Shown: positions 50,476-59,712 of the stretch, one piece after another
How the letters are laid out: each line of letters begins with the position of its first letter
Numbering within the stretch: position 1 is the first letter of the stretch
Source of the DNA: Erysipelotrichaceae bacterium
Lineage (GTDB): Bacteria > Bacillota_I > Bacilli_A > RFN20 > CAG-826
Assembly: GCA_015059185.1 (NCBI GenBank)
Contig: SVAY01000002.1
Coordinates: 1-64,000 of the forward strand
Direction of reading: 5' to 3'
DNA length: 64,000 nucleotides
The notes under the pieces: model-generated
The model's database searches: none
What the model saw: only the letters and a program-made list of their open reading frames with translations
Told to the model about the DNA's origin: nothing
Program-made: the position numbers and the translations under genes

Positions 50476-52143
50476 ATGGAAAGATTAACTAATCCTATTT
50501 CAATATATGCGCTTGGGGGACTAGGCGAAGTAGGTAAGAATATGTACTGTATAGAAGATAATAAGTCGATTATTATCATTGACTGCGGTGTACGTTTTCC
50601 TAGTGTTGATCTTCCAGGAATAGACTATATCATTCCAGACTTTACCCACCTTAAAAACAATCGTAACAAAGTTAAAGCTTTAATTATTACCCATGGTCAT
50701 GAAGACCATATTGGAGCGATTCCATTTTTAATTCAAACAATTAATGTCCCTGTAGTTTACGCTCCTCGTCTTGCAGCGGCATTAATCAAACATAAGCTTG
50801 ATGATAACCGTATTAAAGAAGAACTCAATATCGTTGAATATACTGAAAATAGCATTATCGATATAGCCGAATTTAAAATCTCATTCTTTAGAGTGACCCA
50901 CTCAATCCCAGATTCATTTGGTGTTGTTGTTGATACACCTCAAGGTAGAATTGTTTCTACAGGTGACTTTAAAGTTGATCTCACACCTATTGGACCAGAT
51001 ATTGAATTAGTGAAAATGGCTAAACTTGGTAATGAAGGTATCGATTTATTATTAAGCGACTCCACTAATGCAGAAAATGAAGGCTTCACTCCTAGCGAGA
51101 AAAACGTCTATGATTCTATTATGTCGGTATTTGAAAATACTGATGGTAGATTAATCGTATCAACATTCTCTAGCAACATTTCTCGTATCCAACAAATATG
51201 TGAAGTTGCACTGAAATTTAAACGTAAGATTACTATTGTTGGTCGATCAATGGAGAATGCTGTACAAATATCTCGTGCATTTGGTTATATCAAAGTTCCT
51301 GATAGTGAAATCATTGATCCTCAAGATATTAAGTTATATAAGAATAGTGAATTACTTATCCTATGTACTGGTTCACAGGGTGAACCAATGGCTCAATTAG
51401 CACGTATCGCTAATGGGGAACATAAAGATATTCATATCGTCCCTGGTGATAAAGTTGTTTTCTCTAGTAGCGCCATTCCTGGAAATGGTATGATGATTGA
51501 TCATGTTGTTAATTTATTAACTAGAAGCGGCGCGGAAGTCGTCACTAACTCTATCTTGACTGATATCCACTCCTCTGGTCACCCATCAAAACAAGAATTA
51601 CGCTTAGTGCTTAAACTTATGAAGCCAAGATACTTTATGCCAATGCATGGTGAACATAGAATGCTTAGAATTCATGCCGAAATAGCAGAAGAAATCGGTA
51701 TTCCACGTGACCATTCATTCGTCCTTGATAATGGTAACTGTTTATCTCTATATAAACATAAAGTTACAAGAGAATATGATGTAGAAAGCGGAGCTTTATA
51801 TATTGATGGTAAAGATGTTAACGGTTTAGCGCCAAGCGTCTTAGCAGATAGAAAAGTCTTAACAGATGATGGTATGATGACTATTGTCATCACTATTGAT
51901 AGCAAAGCTAATAAGATGCTCACGGAGCCAATCTTCTATAACAAAGGCCTTATTTCTCAAGGTAGTCAAACCGCAAGAAAAGAATGTGCAGAATTAGTAA
52001 GCAAGGCTGTTAAAGATTTATTAGCCACTAAAACTAATTATGCAGAAATCAAAAATGTCGTCAAAGATGTCGCTGGTAAATATATATTTAAACGTACCAA
52101 CCGTCATCCAATGGTTATCCCAGTTATTTTAACTCAAAACTAA
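50476..52143 (+). CDS. rnjA: Ribonuclease J
   Basis: 555 residues. Metallo-beta-lactamase/beta-CASP enzyme: LGGLGEVGKNMYCIE, metal-binding THGHEDHIGAI, STGDFKVDLTPI, LLSDSTNAENEG, ILTDIHSSGHPSKQEL. 5'-3' exonuclease and endonuclease of mRNA decay and rRNA maturation in Bacillota. Whether it is J1 or J2 is not clear. SD AAAGGAGG before the ATG. Overlaps maf by one base (TAATG). Confidence 0.93.
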   Translation: MERLTNPISIYALGGLGEVGKNMYCIEDNKSIIIIDCGVRFPSVDLPGIDYIIPDFTHLKNNRNKVKALIITHGHEDHIGAIPFLIQTINVPVVYAPRLAAALIKHKLDDNRIKEELNIVEYTENSIIDIAEFKISFFRVTHSIPDSFGVVVDTPQGRIVSTGDFKVDLTPIGPDIELVKMAKLGNEGIDLLLSDSTNAENEGFTPSEKNVYDSIMSVFENTDGRLIVSTFSSNISRIQQICEVALKFKRKITIVGRSMENAVQISRAFGYIKVPDSEIIDPQDIKLYKNSELLILCTGSQGEPMAQLARIANGEHKDIHIVPGDKVVFSSSAIPGNGMMIDHVVNLLTRSGAEVVTNSILTDIHSSGHPSKQELRLVLKLMKPRYFMPMHGEHRMLRIHAEIAEEIGIPRDHSFVLDNGNCLSLYKHKVTREYDVESGALYIDGKDVNGLAPSVLADRKVLTDDGMMTIVITIDSKANKMLTEPIFYNKGLISQGSQTARKECAELVSKAVKDLLATKTNYAEIKNVVKDVAGKYIFKRTNRHPMVIPVILTQN

Positions 52144-52712
52144 TGTTTATCTTAGCTAGCAATTCTCCAAGAAGAAAAGAACTAATCACTGAGCACATCA
52201 CCAGTGATTTTCTTATTATCCCTAGCAATGCAAACGAAATATATGATGAAAGTAAATCAATAGAAGAAAATATAACATCCTTCAGTTATTTAAAAGGATA
52301 TAGCGTTTTAAAGAATCATCCTCTAGATACAGTTATATCAGCAGATACGATGGTTGTATTTAATAATAAAGTTTATGGAAAACCAAAAGACATTGAAGAC
52401 GCTAAAAGAATGCTTGCTGAATTTAGTAATAACGAACATATGGTTCTTACTTCATATCATATTTTCTATCAAGATAAAATAATTCATAAGGTAGTTAAAT
52501 CATATGTTAAATTTAAACTACTTACACCTGAATTTATCGAAGAATATACTACATCACTTAGTCCGCTTGATAAAGCAGGATCATATGGGATTCAAGATTC
52601 TTTCATGAAAGACAAGATTGAATACTATAAAGGCAGTTTATCCAACATCATTGGTTTACCAGTTGAAGACATTAAAAAAGACCTTGCGGCCTTAAAAATA
52701 TTTGATTTTTAG
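52143..52712 (+). CDS. maf: Maf-family nucleotide pyrophosphatase
   Basis: 189 residues. ILASNSPRRKELI at the start, DTVISADTMVVFNNKVYGKPKD in the middle and KAGSYGIQD, NIIGLPVE at the end. Hydrolyses non-canonical or modified NTPs (dTTP/UTP class in Bacilli). Coupled to RNase J through a TAATG overlap. Confidence 0.93.
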   Translation: MFILASNSPRRKELITEHITSDFLIIPSNANEIYDESKSIEENITSFSYLKGYSVLKNHPLDTVISADTMVVFNNKVYGKPKDIEDAKRMLAEFSNNEHMVLTSYHIFYQDKIIHKVVKSYVKFKLLTPEFIEEYTTSLSPLDKAGSYGIQDSFMKDKIEYYKGSLSNIIGLPVEDIKKDLAALKIFDF

Positions 52713-52716
52713 ATAA

Positions 52717-53067
52717 TTATTGCAGTAAATTACGAATATTTTCTGCTTTTTCTTTTAATACTAGAGTAACTTTATCTTGGCTAGCAATAACAGAAGTAAC
52801 TCCTAACGCATGAAGTTCATCTTTATTAATTAATTCATTTTTATTAACTTTTACAATGAGTCTAGAACCTTTGGCTTCTAAAGAAACAATATTCTCATTT
52901 CCTCCTAAAGCATTAACCCACGCATTATTATCAATCGCGTCGCTTTTTATCTCAATTTTATCTTTCCTACTTCTTACTACAAATATGACTTTAGTAAGTA
53001 TGATTAACACTAAAACAAGTGCAACAACGGATATACCAATAATTAAACCTATATTTACATCACCCAT
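52717..53067 (-). CDS. Membrane-anchored EIIB-like domain without the phospho-cysteine
   Basis: 116 residues. One membrane helix (7-30), then a domain following the glucose-type PTS EIIB fold: WVNALGGNENIVSLEAKGSRLIVKVN ... ELHALGVTSVIASQDKVTLVLKEKAENI. The active-site Cys of EIIB (usually D-A-C-x-T-R-L) is replaced by A-K-G-S-R-L, so it cannot be phosphorylated there. Probably a structural or sensory relic. Convergent with maf; SD AAGGTG. Confidence 0.72.
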   Translation of the reverse strand: MGDVNIGLIIGISVVALVLVLIILTKVIFVVRSRKDKIEIKSDAIDNNAWVNALGGNENIVSLEAKGSRLIVKVNKNELINKDELHALGVTSVIASQDKVTLVLKEKAENIRNLLQ

Positions 53068-53114
53068 AAATGGTCACCTTTATCTCTTAATGATTTTATC
53101 ATAGAATTAAATAG

Positions 53115-53693
53115 ATGAGTAAAAATATTGAAATTGAAAAACGTGTAATGTTAACAAAAGAACAATATGATAATCTTTTTCATTATGCTAGTAAGTATGA
53201 ATACCAAAAGCTAGTTCTTATTAACCACTACTTTGATGATGAAAATCTTGCTCTTAGGAATGCTCACTATATGTTAAGAATTAGAAACATCAACGCTAAA
53301 AACTATGAACTTACTTTAAAGATTAAAGGTGAAAATGGTGATTTAGAAATAAATGAACCAATTAATAAAAAAGAAGTAAAATCATTAATTGATAAATGCG
53401 AACTAAAAGATGGAGAGATTAAGGATAAAATCTTAAAAGTAACTTCTAAAGATATTAGATATATCACTTCTTTAGAAACTGAACGTATAGAAATAAAATT
53501 CGATAACTATTTATTTGTATTAGATAAAAATAAATATAGCGATATCACTGACTATAACTTAGAAATTGAAGCTAACGATATAAATATAGCTAATGAAGTA
53601 ATAAAAAAATATTGCACTGAGTTTAATGTGCAATATTCTAAAGAATATAAGAGTAAGAGTAGACGCGCGATTAATTACGCCTTAGGTATCTAA
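53115..53693 (+). CDS. CYTH-domain protein
   Basis: 192 residues. N-terminal IEIEKRVML provides the ExExK signature of the triphosphate tunnel fold; INHYFDDENLALRNAHYMLRIR and LTLKIKGE follow, as in YjbK-type proteins. Such enzymes hydrolyse inorganic triphosphate or thiamine triphosphate. No SD; a TAGAAT box (53102-53107) lies 7 bases before the ATG. Stop overlaps the convergent spx stop. Confidence 0.88.
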   Translation: MSKNIEIEKRVMLTKEQYDNLFHYASKYEYQKLVLINHYFDDENLALRNAHYMLRIRNINAKNYELTLKIKGENGDLEINEPINKKEVKSLIDKCELKDGEIKDKILKVTSKDIRYITSLETERIEIKFDNYLFVLDKNKYSDITDYNLEIEANDINIANEVIKKYCTEFNVQYSKEYKSKSRRAINYALGI

Positions 53694-54115
53694 GTACGTT
53701 TATGTTCGCAATCAATATATAAAGGGCAAGCTGCAACTGTACAAGCAATATCAGCAATTCTTTTAGCTTGTGGAATAAAGACACTGATATCATCTGGATT
53801 ATATCCCACTACCATCTTATGATCATCAACAATAATAGGTCGCTTCATAACACTAGGATTTTTAAGCACAAAATCAACTAACTGTTTAACTGACATGTTC
53901 TCAACATCTATATTATTTTCTAAGATAATCTTGCTACGTGTTGAAATGATATCTTCTGTCCCGTTTTCGGTCTTAGAAAGGATATCATATAAGTCTTTTT
54001 CTTTAAAAGTTGGTCCAAATATATTCTTTTCTATGAAAGGAATATCATTATCCATGAACCACTTTTTAACTTTTTTACAACTGCTACAACTAGGTGAAGT
54101 ATATACTTTTATCAT
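53690..54115 (-). CDS. spx: Spx/MgsR-family (ArsC-fold) regulator
   Basis: 141 residues. IKVYTSPSCSSCKKVKKWF has the CxxC redox switch of Spx; SKTENGTEDIISTRSK and VMKRPIIVDDHKMVVGYNPDDI are family-typical. Spx binds the RNA polymerase alpha C-terminal domain and redirects transcription in disulfide stress. Could also be the MgsR branch. Monocistronic, divergent from trpS. Confidence 0.87.
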   Translation of the reverse strand: MIKVYTSPSCSSCKKVKKWFMDNDIPFIEKNIFGPTFKEKDLYDILSKTENGTEDIISTRSKIILENNIDVENMSVKQLVDFVLKNPSVMKRPIIVDDHKMVVGYNPDDISVFIPQAKRIADIACTVAACPLYIDCEHKRT

Positions 54116-54203
54116 AGAAATATTATCTTATAAACATTATTTCAATTCAACATTAGTTGAAAAATATATAATCATTAATTAAGATAATTTAAGAGGTCAA
54201 TTT

Positions 54204-55208
54204 ATGGAAAAGAACATCTTAACTGGAATTAAGCCTACAGGCCAATTAACACTTGGTAACTATTTAGGCGTACTTAAAAACTTACACGAAATGATGGATA
54301 GAGGTAACTGCTATATCTTTATTGCAGACTTACATGCTTTAACACTTCCAATTGATCCAGAAGTATTAAGAAACAATTCTCGCGATATTGCTGCTTTCTA
54401 TCTAGCGGCAGGGCTTGATCCAAATAGATGCGCTTTATTCCTACAAAGTGATGTCTCTGCTCACGCTGAACTAAATGCTATTATGCAAAATTATATGTAT
54501 ATGGGTGAATTATCTAGAATGACTCAATTTAAAGATATTTCTAGCAAAATCGCTGCAAAAAGCGATGCAAAAGATGCTCATATCGGTTTAGGAATCTTTA
54601 CTTATCCTGTCTTAATGGCATGCGATATTGTCCTATATGACGCTGATATCGTTCCTGTTGGTGAAGATCAAAAACAACACGTTGAATTAGCGCGTGACTT
54701 AGTTGTGAGATTTAATCATAAATATGGTGACATACTTAAGATGCCTTATCCAGAAGTAAGAAAAGTCGGTGCGAGAATCATGTCTTTAAGTGATCCATCT
54801 AAGAAGATGAGTAAGAGTGATCCAAAAGGAGATATCTTCCTCAAAGATGATTTAGCAGTTGTTCGTAAAAAGATTATGTCCGCTGTTACTGATACTGGTT
54901 CTGAAGTTAAATATGATAAAGAAAATAAACCAGGTATCTCTAACTTATTAACAATTTATGCCGTGACAAAAAATATGAGTATCGAAGATGCTGAAGCACA
55001 CTTTGTTGGATATCGATATGGTGACTTCAAACGTGAAGTAGCAGATGCTGTATGTGAAGACCTTGGTGCCTTCCAAGAAAGATACAGAAAGATTATCGAA
55101 TCTAAAGAATACGAAAGAGTATTAAAAGAAGGTGCTGAAAAGGCTAGAGTCGTTGCTAATAAAACACTTAAAAGAGTAAAAGAAGCAGTCGGATTACTTA
55201 CTCTATAA
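54204..55208 (+). CDS. trpS: Tryptophanyl-tRNA synthetase
   Basis: 334 residues, class I. HIGH-type motif in KPTGQLTLGNYLG and KMSKS at SKKMSKSDP. LMACDIVLYDADIVPVGEDQKQH is diagnostic for TrpRS. SD AGAGG before the ATG; the 88-base upstream region is too short for a T-box. Followed by a terminator. Confidence 0.96.
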   Translation: MEKNILTGIKPTGQLTLGNYLGVLKNLHEMMDRGNCYIFIADLHALTLPIDPEVLRNNSRDIAAFYLAAGLDPNRCALFLQSDVSAHAELNAIMQNYMYMGELSRMTQFKDISSKIAAKSDAKDAHIGLGIFTYPVLMACDIVLYDADIVPVGEDQKQHVELARDLVVRFNHKYGDILKMPYPEVRKVGARIMSLSDPSKKMSKSDPKGDIFLKDDLAVVRKKIMSAVTDTGSEVKYDKENKPGISNLLTIYAVTKNMSIEDAEAHFVGYRYGDFKREVADAVCEDLGAFQERYRKIIESKEYERVLKEGAEKARVVANKTLKRVKEAVGLLTL

Positions 55209-55222
55209 TTTATATGATAAAT

Positions 55223-55250
55223 TAAAGGCGACAATTTAAGTCGCCTTTTA
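55223..55250. terminator. Bidirectional terminator of trpS and pgcA
   Basis: Stem AAAGGCGAC/GTCGCCTTT (55224-55249) with AATTTAA loop, T-run on the right and A/T-rich left flank. Confidence 0.87.
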
Positions 55251-55252
55251 GT

Positions 55253-56956
55253 TTACTTAATATCTAATTCTTTTCTTAATGCATTATAGATTTCAAGCGG
55301 TTTATCTTTCGCGCTTATTGGATCGTCACTTACAACACATGTATAGAATTTAATCTTTGGTTCTGTTCCGCTAGGTCTAATTGCAACTGAAGCACCATCT
55401 TCTAAGAATATTTTTACCAAATTAGCTTTTGGTTGGGTAAGATAATATTCATTTGAATCTTCTCTTACAATGCTTCTTTCAAAATCTTCTATTCTAGTAA
55501 CTTTTAAGTGGTCGATATATTCTAACTTATCTTCATGGAGACGTGTCATGATACGTTTCATCTCTTTATCTCCATCGCTTCCACCAAATTTTAAAGAGAA
55601 GACTTTATCTTCGTAATATCCCACTCTACTACCAATTTCGAGCCAGACATCACCTAGTGTCTTACCTTCTAAATAGTATTTAAGAGCCATTTCTGCATAC
55701 ATTAAGACCGCTTGAGTGCCATCTTTATCTCTTGCAAATGGAGCGACAAGTACGCCACAGCTTTCTTCATACCCGAATTGGAAGAGACGCTTTTTAGTCT
55801 TTTCGTAATACGCTATACGATCGCCTATATACTTAAATCCTGTTAAAAATTGTTCAGTATGAACTCCATAATAATGAGCAATCTCTTTACCAATAGAAGA
55901 GGTAACAACGGTGTTAAACATAACTGCACGATGTTCAGGTAATAACCCTAACGCCTTACGACTTGATAAAACATAGTCTAAAAGCATCGCGCCAGATTGG
56001 TTACCATTTAAGATGACATATTGGCCTTTCTTCGCTCTATAAGCAATACCAACACGGTCTCCATCTGGATCGGTCATTAAGATTAAATCAGCGTCAACCT
56101 TTTTCGCTAATTTAATTGGTTCTTCATAACTCACTTCTTCTTCTGGATTAGGTGATTTAGTGCCACTGAAATCAGGATCAGGTGTACATTGAGATTCTAC
56201 TGGATAAACGTTATAACCTAAATCTTTAAAGACGGTCATAACTGGCATAAGTCCAGTACCATGGTTAGGTGTATAAACAATCTTAAATTTAGATTTATCT
56301 AAATCAGGATATAATTGAATGCTTTTAACATTCTTAATATATTCATCATCAACTTTGTCGTCTAAAACAACAATTTGAGCAGGATGTGCTACTGGAGTGT
56401 AAGTTACATTAAGTTCATTTGGTAGTTCGGCAATGATATCAATTAATCTGTTGATCTTTTCAGGGATTAATTGGCATCCATTCTCATCATAGACTTTATA
56501 ACCATTATATTCTTTAGGATTATGGCTAGCGGTAATCATAATACCGCCAGAACATTTTAAGTATCTTACTGCAAATGATAATTCTGGAGTTGGTCTAAGA
56601 TCATCAAATATATATGCTTTAATTCCAAATTCAGTTAATACTTTCGCAGTTTGAAGAGTAAACGCACGTGAGAAATGACGATTGTCATGAGAGATAACTA
56701 CACCATCTTTAGCGACATTAGGATATTTTTCTAATAAATAAATCGCAAATCCAACGGTTGCTTTTTTGACTGTAAATTCATTTAATCTATTGGTTCCTGG
56801 ACCAATGATACCACGCATGCCAGCGGTACCAAATTCCACATCTTTGAAAAATGCATCATCAATTTCTTCTTGAGACATGCTTCTAAGTATGGCTTTATCC
56901 TTATCACTGACTAGTGATGAATTAAGCCATCTGTTATAGTTGTCGAGTGTTCTCAT
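55253..56956 (-). CDS. pgcA: Phosphoglucomutase/phosphomannomutase
   Basis: 567 residues, alpha-D-phosphohexomutase family. Catalytic serine loop MITASHNPKEYNGYK, metal loop MTDPDGDRVGIA, sugar loop QFGYEESCG and phosphate loop RPSGTEPKIKFY. Interconverts glucose-1- and -6-phosphate for glycolipid and wall precursors; length fits PgcA of Bacilli. Downstream of the rluA-type gene (21 bases). Confidence 0.93.
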   Translation of the reverse strand: MRTLDNYNRWLNSSLVSDKDKAILRSMSQEEIDDAFFKDVEFGTAGMRGIIGPGTNRLNEFTVKKATVGFAIYLLEKYPNVAKDGVVISHDNRHFSRAFTLQTAKVLTEFGIKAYIFDDLRPTPELSFAVRYLKCSGGIMITASHNPKEYNGYKVYDENGCQLIPEKINRLIDIIAELPNELNVTYTPVAHPAQIVVLDDKVDDEYIKNVKSIQLYPDLDKSKFKIVYTPNHGTGLMPVMTVFKDLGYNVYPVESQCTPDPDFSGTKSPNPEEEVSYEEPIKLAKKVDADLILMTDPDGDRVGIAYRAKKGQYVILNGNQSGAMLLDYVLSSRKALGLLPEHRAVMFNTVVTSSIGKEIAHYYGVHTEQFLTGFKYIGDRIAYYEKTKKRLFQFGYEESCGVLVAPFARDKDGTQAVLMYAEMALKYYLEGKTLGDVWLEIGSRVGYYEDKVFSLKFGGSDGDKEMKRIMTRLHEDKLEYIDHLKVTRIEDFERSIVREDSNEYYLTQPKANLVKIFLEDGASVAIRPSGTEPKIKFYTCVVSDDPISAKDKPLEIYNALRKELDIK

Positions 56957-56977
56957 AAAAAGCCTCCGTGCCTTATT

Positions 56978-57940
56978 TTAGCAAATACCTAATATTGAAA
57001 CAATATTATTAGGGATATCTACAGTAAACACTTTGCCATTTAAATAACTTAAAGGTTCATCAAGATTTTGAAATTTTAAATAATTTGCGACTAAAAACTG
57101 ATTCACAAGACCGTATTGTTTCTCAATGCGTTTATTGAGTTCAAAATCGCCATATTTATTATCGCCAATAACGGGATGACCAATAGAAGCCATATGAACA
57201 CGTATTTGATGTGTACGACCTGTCAAAAGTTGCACAGAAAGAAGAGTATAATCCTTATAAACTTTCACCGGTTCATAAAGAGTAATTGCTTCTTTTGCTC
57301 CATTGGCAATTTTATCAATTTTTACGAGTGATATATCTTCTATTTTCTTAAGTGGTTTATCGATCTTACCAGGCTTATCAACGCGGCCTTTAACTAGCGC
57401 TAAATATTTCTTTTCGATTCTTGTTTTATCTTGCATAATTGACATTAAATACTGTAAAGTTGCGATATTTTTACCAAAAATCACGAGTCCAGCAGTATTT
57501 CTATCAAGTCTATGCGCTGGTCCAGGAGTAAAGGCTTTATTGGTCTCATCATACTCGCCTTTATACTTTAAGTAAGAAAGGACAAAATCATCCAAAGCTT
57601 TTCCTGTTGCTTTATCTTTTTGAACAAGCATTCCTCTTGGTTTATTTATAAGAAGAATATTCTCATCTTCATAAACGATAAATTGTTCGATATAGTTATC
57701 TGCCACTACTTCTTTAGTCTCGGAATTAAACTTATCATAATCACTATCAGTGATATAAATAGAGACTTTATCGTCCTCATTTACCACTGCTTTTTTATCT
57801 TGCCAGTGACCATTTATCTTAATGTCTTTTTTACGAAAGAGCTTTTCTATATATCCTAAAGGAACTTTAGGCAAAACTTTCTTTGTATATTTCTCTAAAC
57901 TTTGTCCAGATTCGCTCTTTTTGACTACAAATTCTTTCAT
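56978..57940 (-). CDS. RluA-family pseudouridine synthase
   Basis: 320 residues. An N-terminal S4-like part (PLGYIEKLFRKKDIKING ... VNEDDKVSIYI), then the synthase domain with catalytic HRLDRNTAGLVIFGK and LLTGRTHQIRVHMASIGHPVIGD. RluC/RluD-type enzymes modify 23S rRNA uridines; exact site unknown. First gene of a pair with pgcA. Confidence 0.93.
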   Translation of the reverse strand: MKEFVVKKSESGQSLEKYTKKVLPKVPLGYIEKLFRKKDIKINGHWQDKKAVVNEDDKVSIYITDSDYDKFNSETKEVVADNYIEQFIVYEDENILLINKPRGMLVQKDKATGKALDDFVLSYLKYKGEYDETNKAFTPGPAHRLDRNTAGLVIFGKNIATLQYLMSIMQDKTRIEKKYLALVKGRVDKPGKIDKPLKKIEDISLVKIDKIANGAKEAITLYEPVKVYKDYTLLSVQLLTGRTHQIRVHMASIGHPVIGDNKYGDFELNKRIEKQYGLVNQFLVANYLKFQNLDEPLSYLNGKVFTVDIPNNIVSILGIC

Positions 57941-57977
57941 ACAATAATATTATCTTACTACCTCTTTTATAAAAAGA

Positions 57978-58005
57978 GTGCAAAAAGAAAAATTTTTGGT
58001 ATAAT
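57978..58005 (+). promoter_or_regulatory. Promoter of tRNA-Ser(GGA)
   Basis: GTGCAA (57978-57983), 16-bp spacer, TATAAT (58000-58005), 36 bases before the tRNA. Confidence 0.7.
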
Positions 58006-58041
58006 ATACTTCGCGAATACAATAGTATTTGATTCAGCTAC

Positions 58042-58132
58042 GGAGGAATACCCAAGAGGCTGAAGGGGTGGGCTTGGAAAGCTCATAGACATGTAACAGT
58101 GTGCGAGGGTTCAAATCCCTCTTCCTCCGCCA
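58042..58132 (+). tRNA. tRNA-Ser (anticodon GGA)
   Basis: Acceptor GGAGGAA/TTCCTCC, anticodon arm GGGC/GCTC with loop TTGGAAA giving GGA, long variable arm, T-arm GAGGG/CCCTC, encoded CCA. Own promoter and terminator. Confidence 0.96.
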
Positions 58133-58145
58133 ATAGAATGAAACT

Positions 58146-58175
58146 TCCCCAAGGATTTTGTCCAAGGGGATTTTT
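58146..58175 (+). terminator. Terminator of tRNA-Ser(GGA)
   Basis: TCCCC-AA-GGA/TCC-AA-GGGGA with an internal AA/AA loop (58146-58170), then five T. The T-run overlaps the stop of the convergent DUF4143 gene. Confidence 0.75.
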
Positions 58176-59436
58176 AAATACCAATCATATAAATTGGACA
58201 ATACCAGTTGTCTGCATTAATAGGGAACAGATCTTCTCTTGAATCAATCACGATTCCTTTAGAGATTGGCTTTCCATATTTTTTCAAGAAATTAAAGTTA
58301 AAATTACTACTCACTGGATTAATACCTTTTTTAATTTCAATCGGAGATATATGATCAACATAATCTATGATTAAATCTGCTTCTTTTTTATCTTTGTCAC
58401 GATAATAGTAGAAGTTTCTTCTATAATCCACACCTGCATTTATATAACTTTTAATAATTTCACTAACAACGTACGTTTCATAAAAAGCACCATTCATTAC
58501 ACCGTTTTCAAGCATTTCGGCATTTGGCCATTTACATAAGTATGCACACAAGCCAGTATCCATGAAGTAAAGCTTAGGGGCTTTGGTTATTCTATCAGAC
58601 ATATTTTTTGCATACGGTTCTAATAAAATAGCAATTCCCGAAGTAACTAAAATAGAAATCCAGTTTTTAACAGTTCTCACATCAATACCTATATTTCTTG
58701 AAATATCATCATAATTAATTTGTTGGGCGGTTCTTAAAGCCATATAATCTAAAAATCTTAAGAAGTCACCTTCTTTATCTACATTAATTATCTTTTTGAC
58801 ATCTTTTTCGATATATGTGGCAATATAAGAACTAAAGAAAGTATCTCTATTTAAATCTTTAGCAATATATTCAGGCATTCCACCTTTAAATATTCTTTCA
58901 AAGATTTCCTTGCGACTGCGATAAAGATTTTTGTCTTTGACTTTGGCGTATTTTGCTTTCAAACAATCTAAATCAGGGTTAAATATGTTTCCGTCCATTT
59001 CTTCTAACTCATTATTTGCTAGCGATGCCATATTCAATATTGCAGTACGACCTGCCAGTGATTCAGATACCATGTTTTGTAATTCAAACTGATTGGAACC
59101 AGTTAAAACATACATGAGTGGAACTGGCACATTGTTTTGCAAACATTTATTCTTCTCGCTATCCACCACTACTTTGATTGCATCTAGAAGAGGCGAGGCT
59201 TTTTGTATTTCGTCAATAATAATCGGCCAAGGATGTGCTTCTAAAAAGAGCTTTGGGTTTTTATTTGCCAGCGTTCTATTTTCCAGATTATCCAAAGAAA
59301 CAATGGCCATTTCTTTTCCGAATACTTTGCCAGCAGTTGTTGTCTTTCCGACTTGTCTAGCACCATAAATAGTGATGACAGCATATTCACTTTTTATCTC
59401 ATTGAGTTTTCTTTCAATTGTTCTAATATATTCCAT
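58174..59436 (-). CDS. AAA ATPase with DUF4143 domain
   Basis: 420 residues from the ATG at 59436 (MEYIRTIERKL), preceded by GAGG. Walker A GARQVGKTT (about 25-33) and Walker B PIIIDEIQ, with LTGSNQFELQNMVSESLAGR, are typical AAA_14; the C-terminal DUF4143 has DTGLCAYLCKWPN, GAFYETYVVSEIIKS, YYRDKDKKEADLIID (nuclease-like) and PIEIKKG. Very common in host-associated bacteria, function unknown. Monocistronic; 59437-59712 upstream holds A/T-rich DNA with two copies of ATAATCGATTA. Confidence 0.9.
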   Translation of the reverse strand: MEYIRTIERKLNEIKSEYAVITIYGARQVGKTTTAGKVFGKEMAIVSLDNLENRTLANKNPKLFLEAHPWPIIIDEIQKASPLLDAIKVVVDSEKNKCLQNNVPVPLMYVLTGSNQFELQNMVSESLAGRTAILNMASLANNELEEMDGNIFNPDLDCLKAKYAKVKDKNLYRSRKEIFERIFKGGMPEYIAKDLNRDTFFSSYIATYIEKDVKKIINVDKEGDFLRFLDYMALRTAQQINYDDISRNIGIDVRTVKNWISILVTSGIAILLEPYAKNMSDRITKAPKLYFMDTGLCAYLCKWPNAEMLENGVMNGAFYETYVVSEIIKSYINAGVDYRRNFYYYRDKDKKEADLIIDYVDHISPIEIKKGINPVSSNFNFNFLKKYGKPISKGIVIDSREDLFPINADNWYCPIYMIGI

Positions 59437-59712
59437 ATGATTAAACCTCAATCATATAATACAACATATTTTCGACCAAAACAACAACGCAATGCTATTT
59501 TAGTCGAAGATGTATGTTTATCGACAATTGTGCTTTAGCACCTGTACGTGTATCGACATTCAAGGGCATAATCGATTACCAAGACATGTACATAAAAGTG
59601 CGTGTTTTTTCTTGAGTTTTTGGAATTATACAATGTACTTAGAATTGACGATTTGAGACACAAAAAACGGATAATCGATTATGACTACCCGTTATAAATC
59701 TATCAAAGGAGA

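Noticed and set aside
54116-54203. T-box leader before trpS
   Set aside because: Only 88 bases, with no specifier loop or AGGGTGGNACCGCG-type sequence; proS and gltX leaders lack it too.
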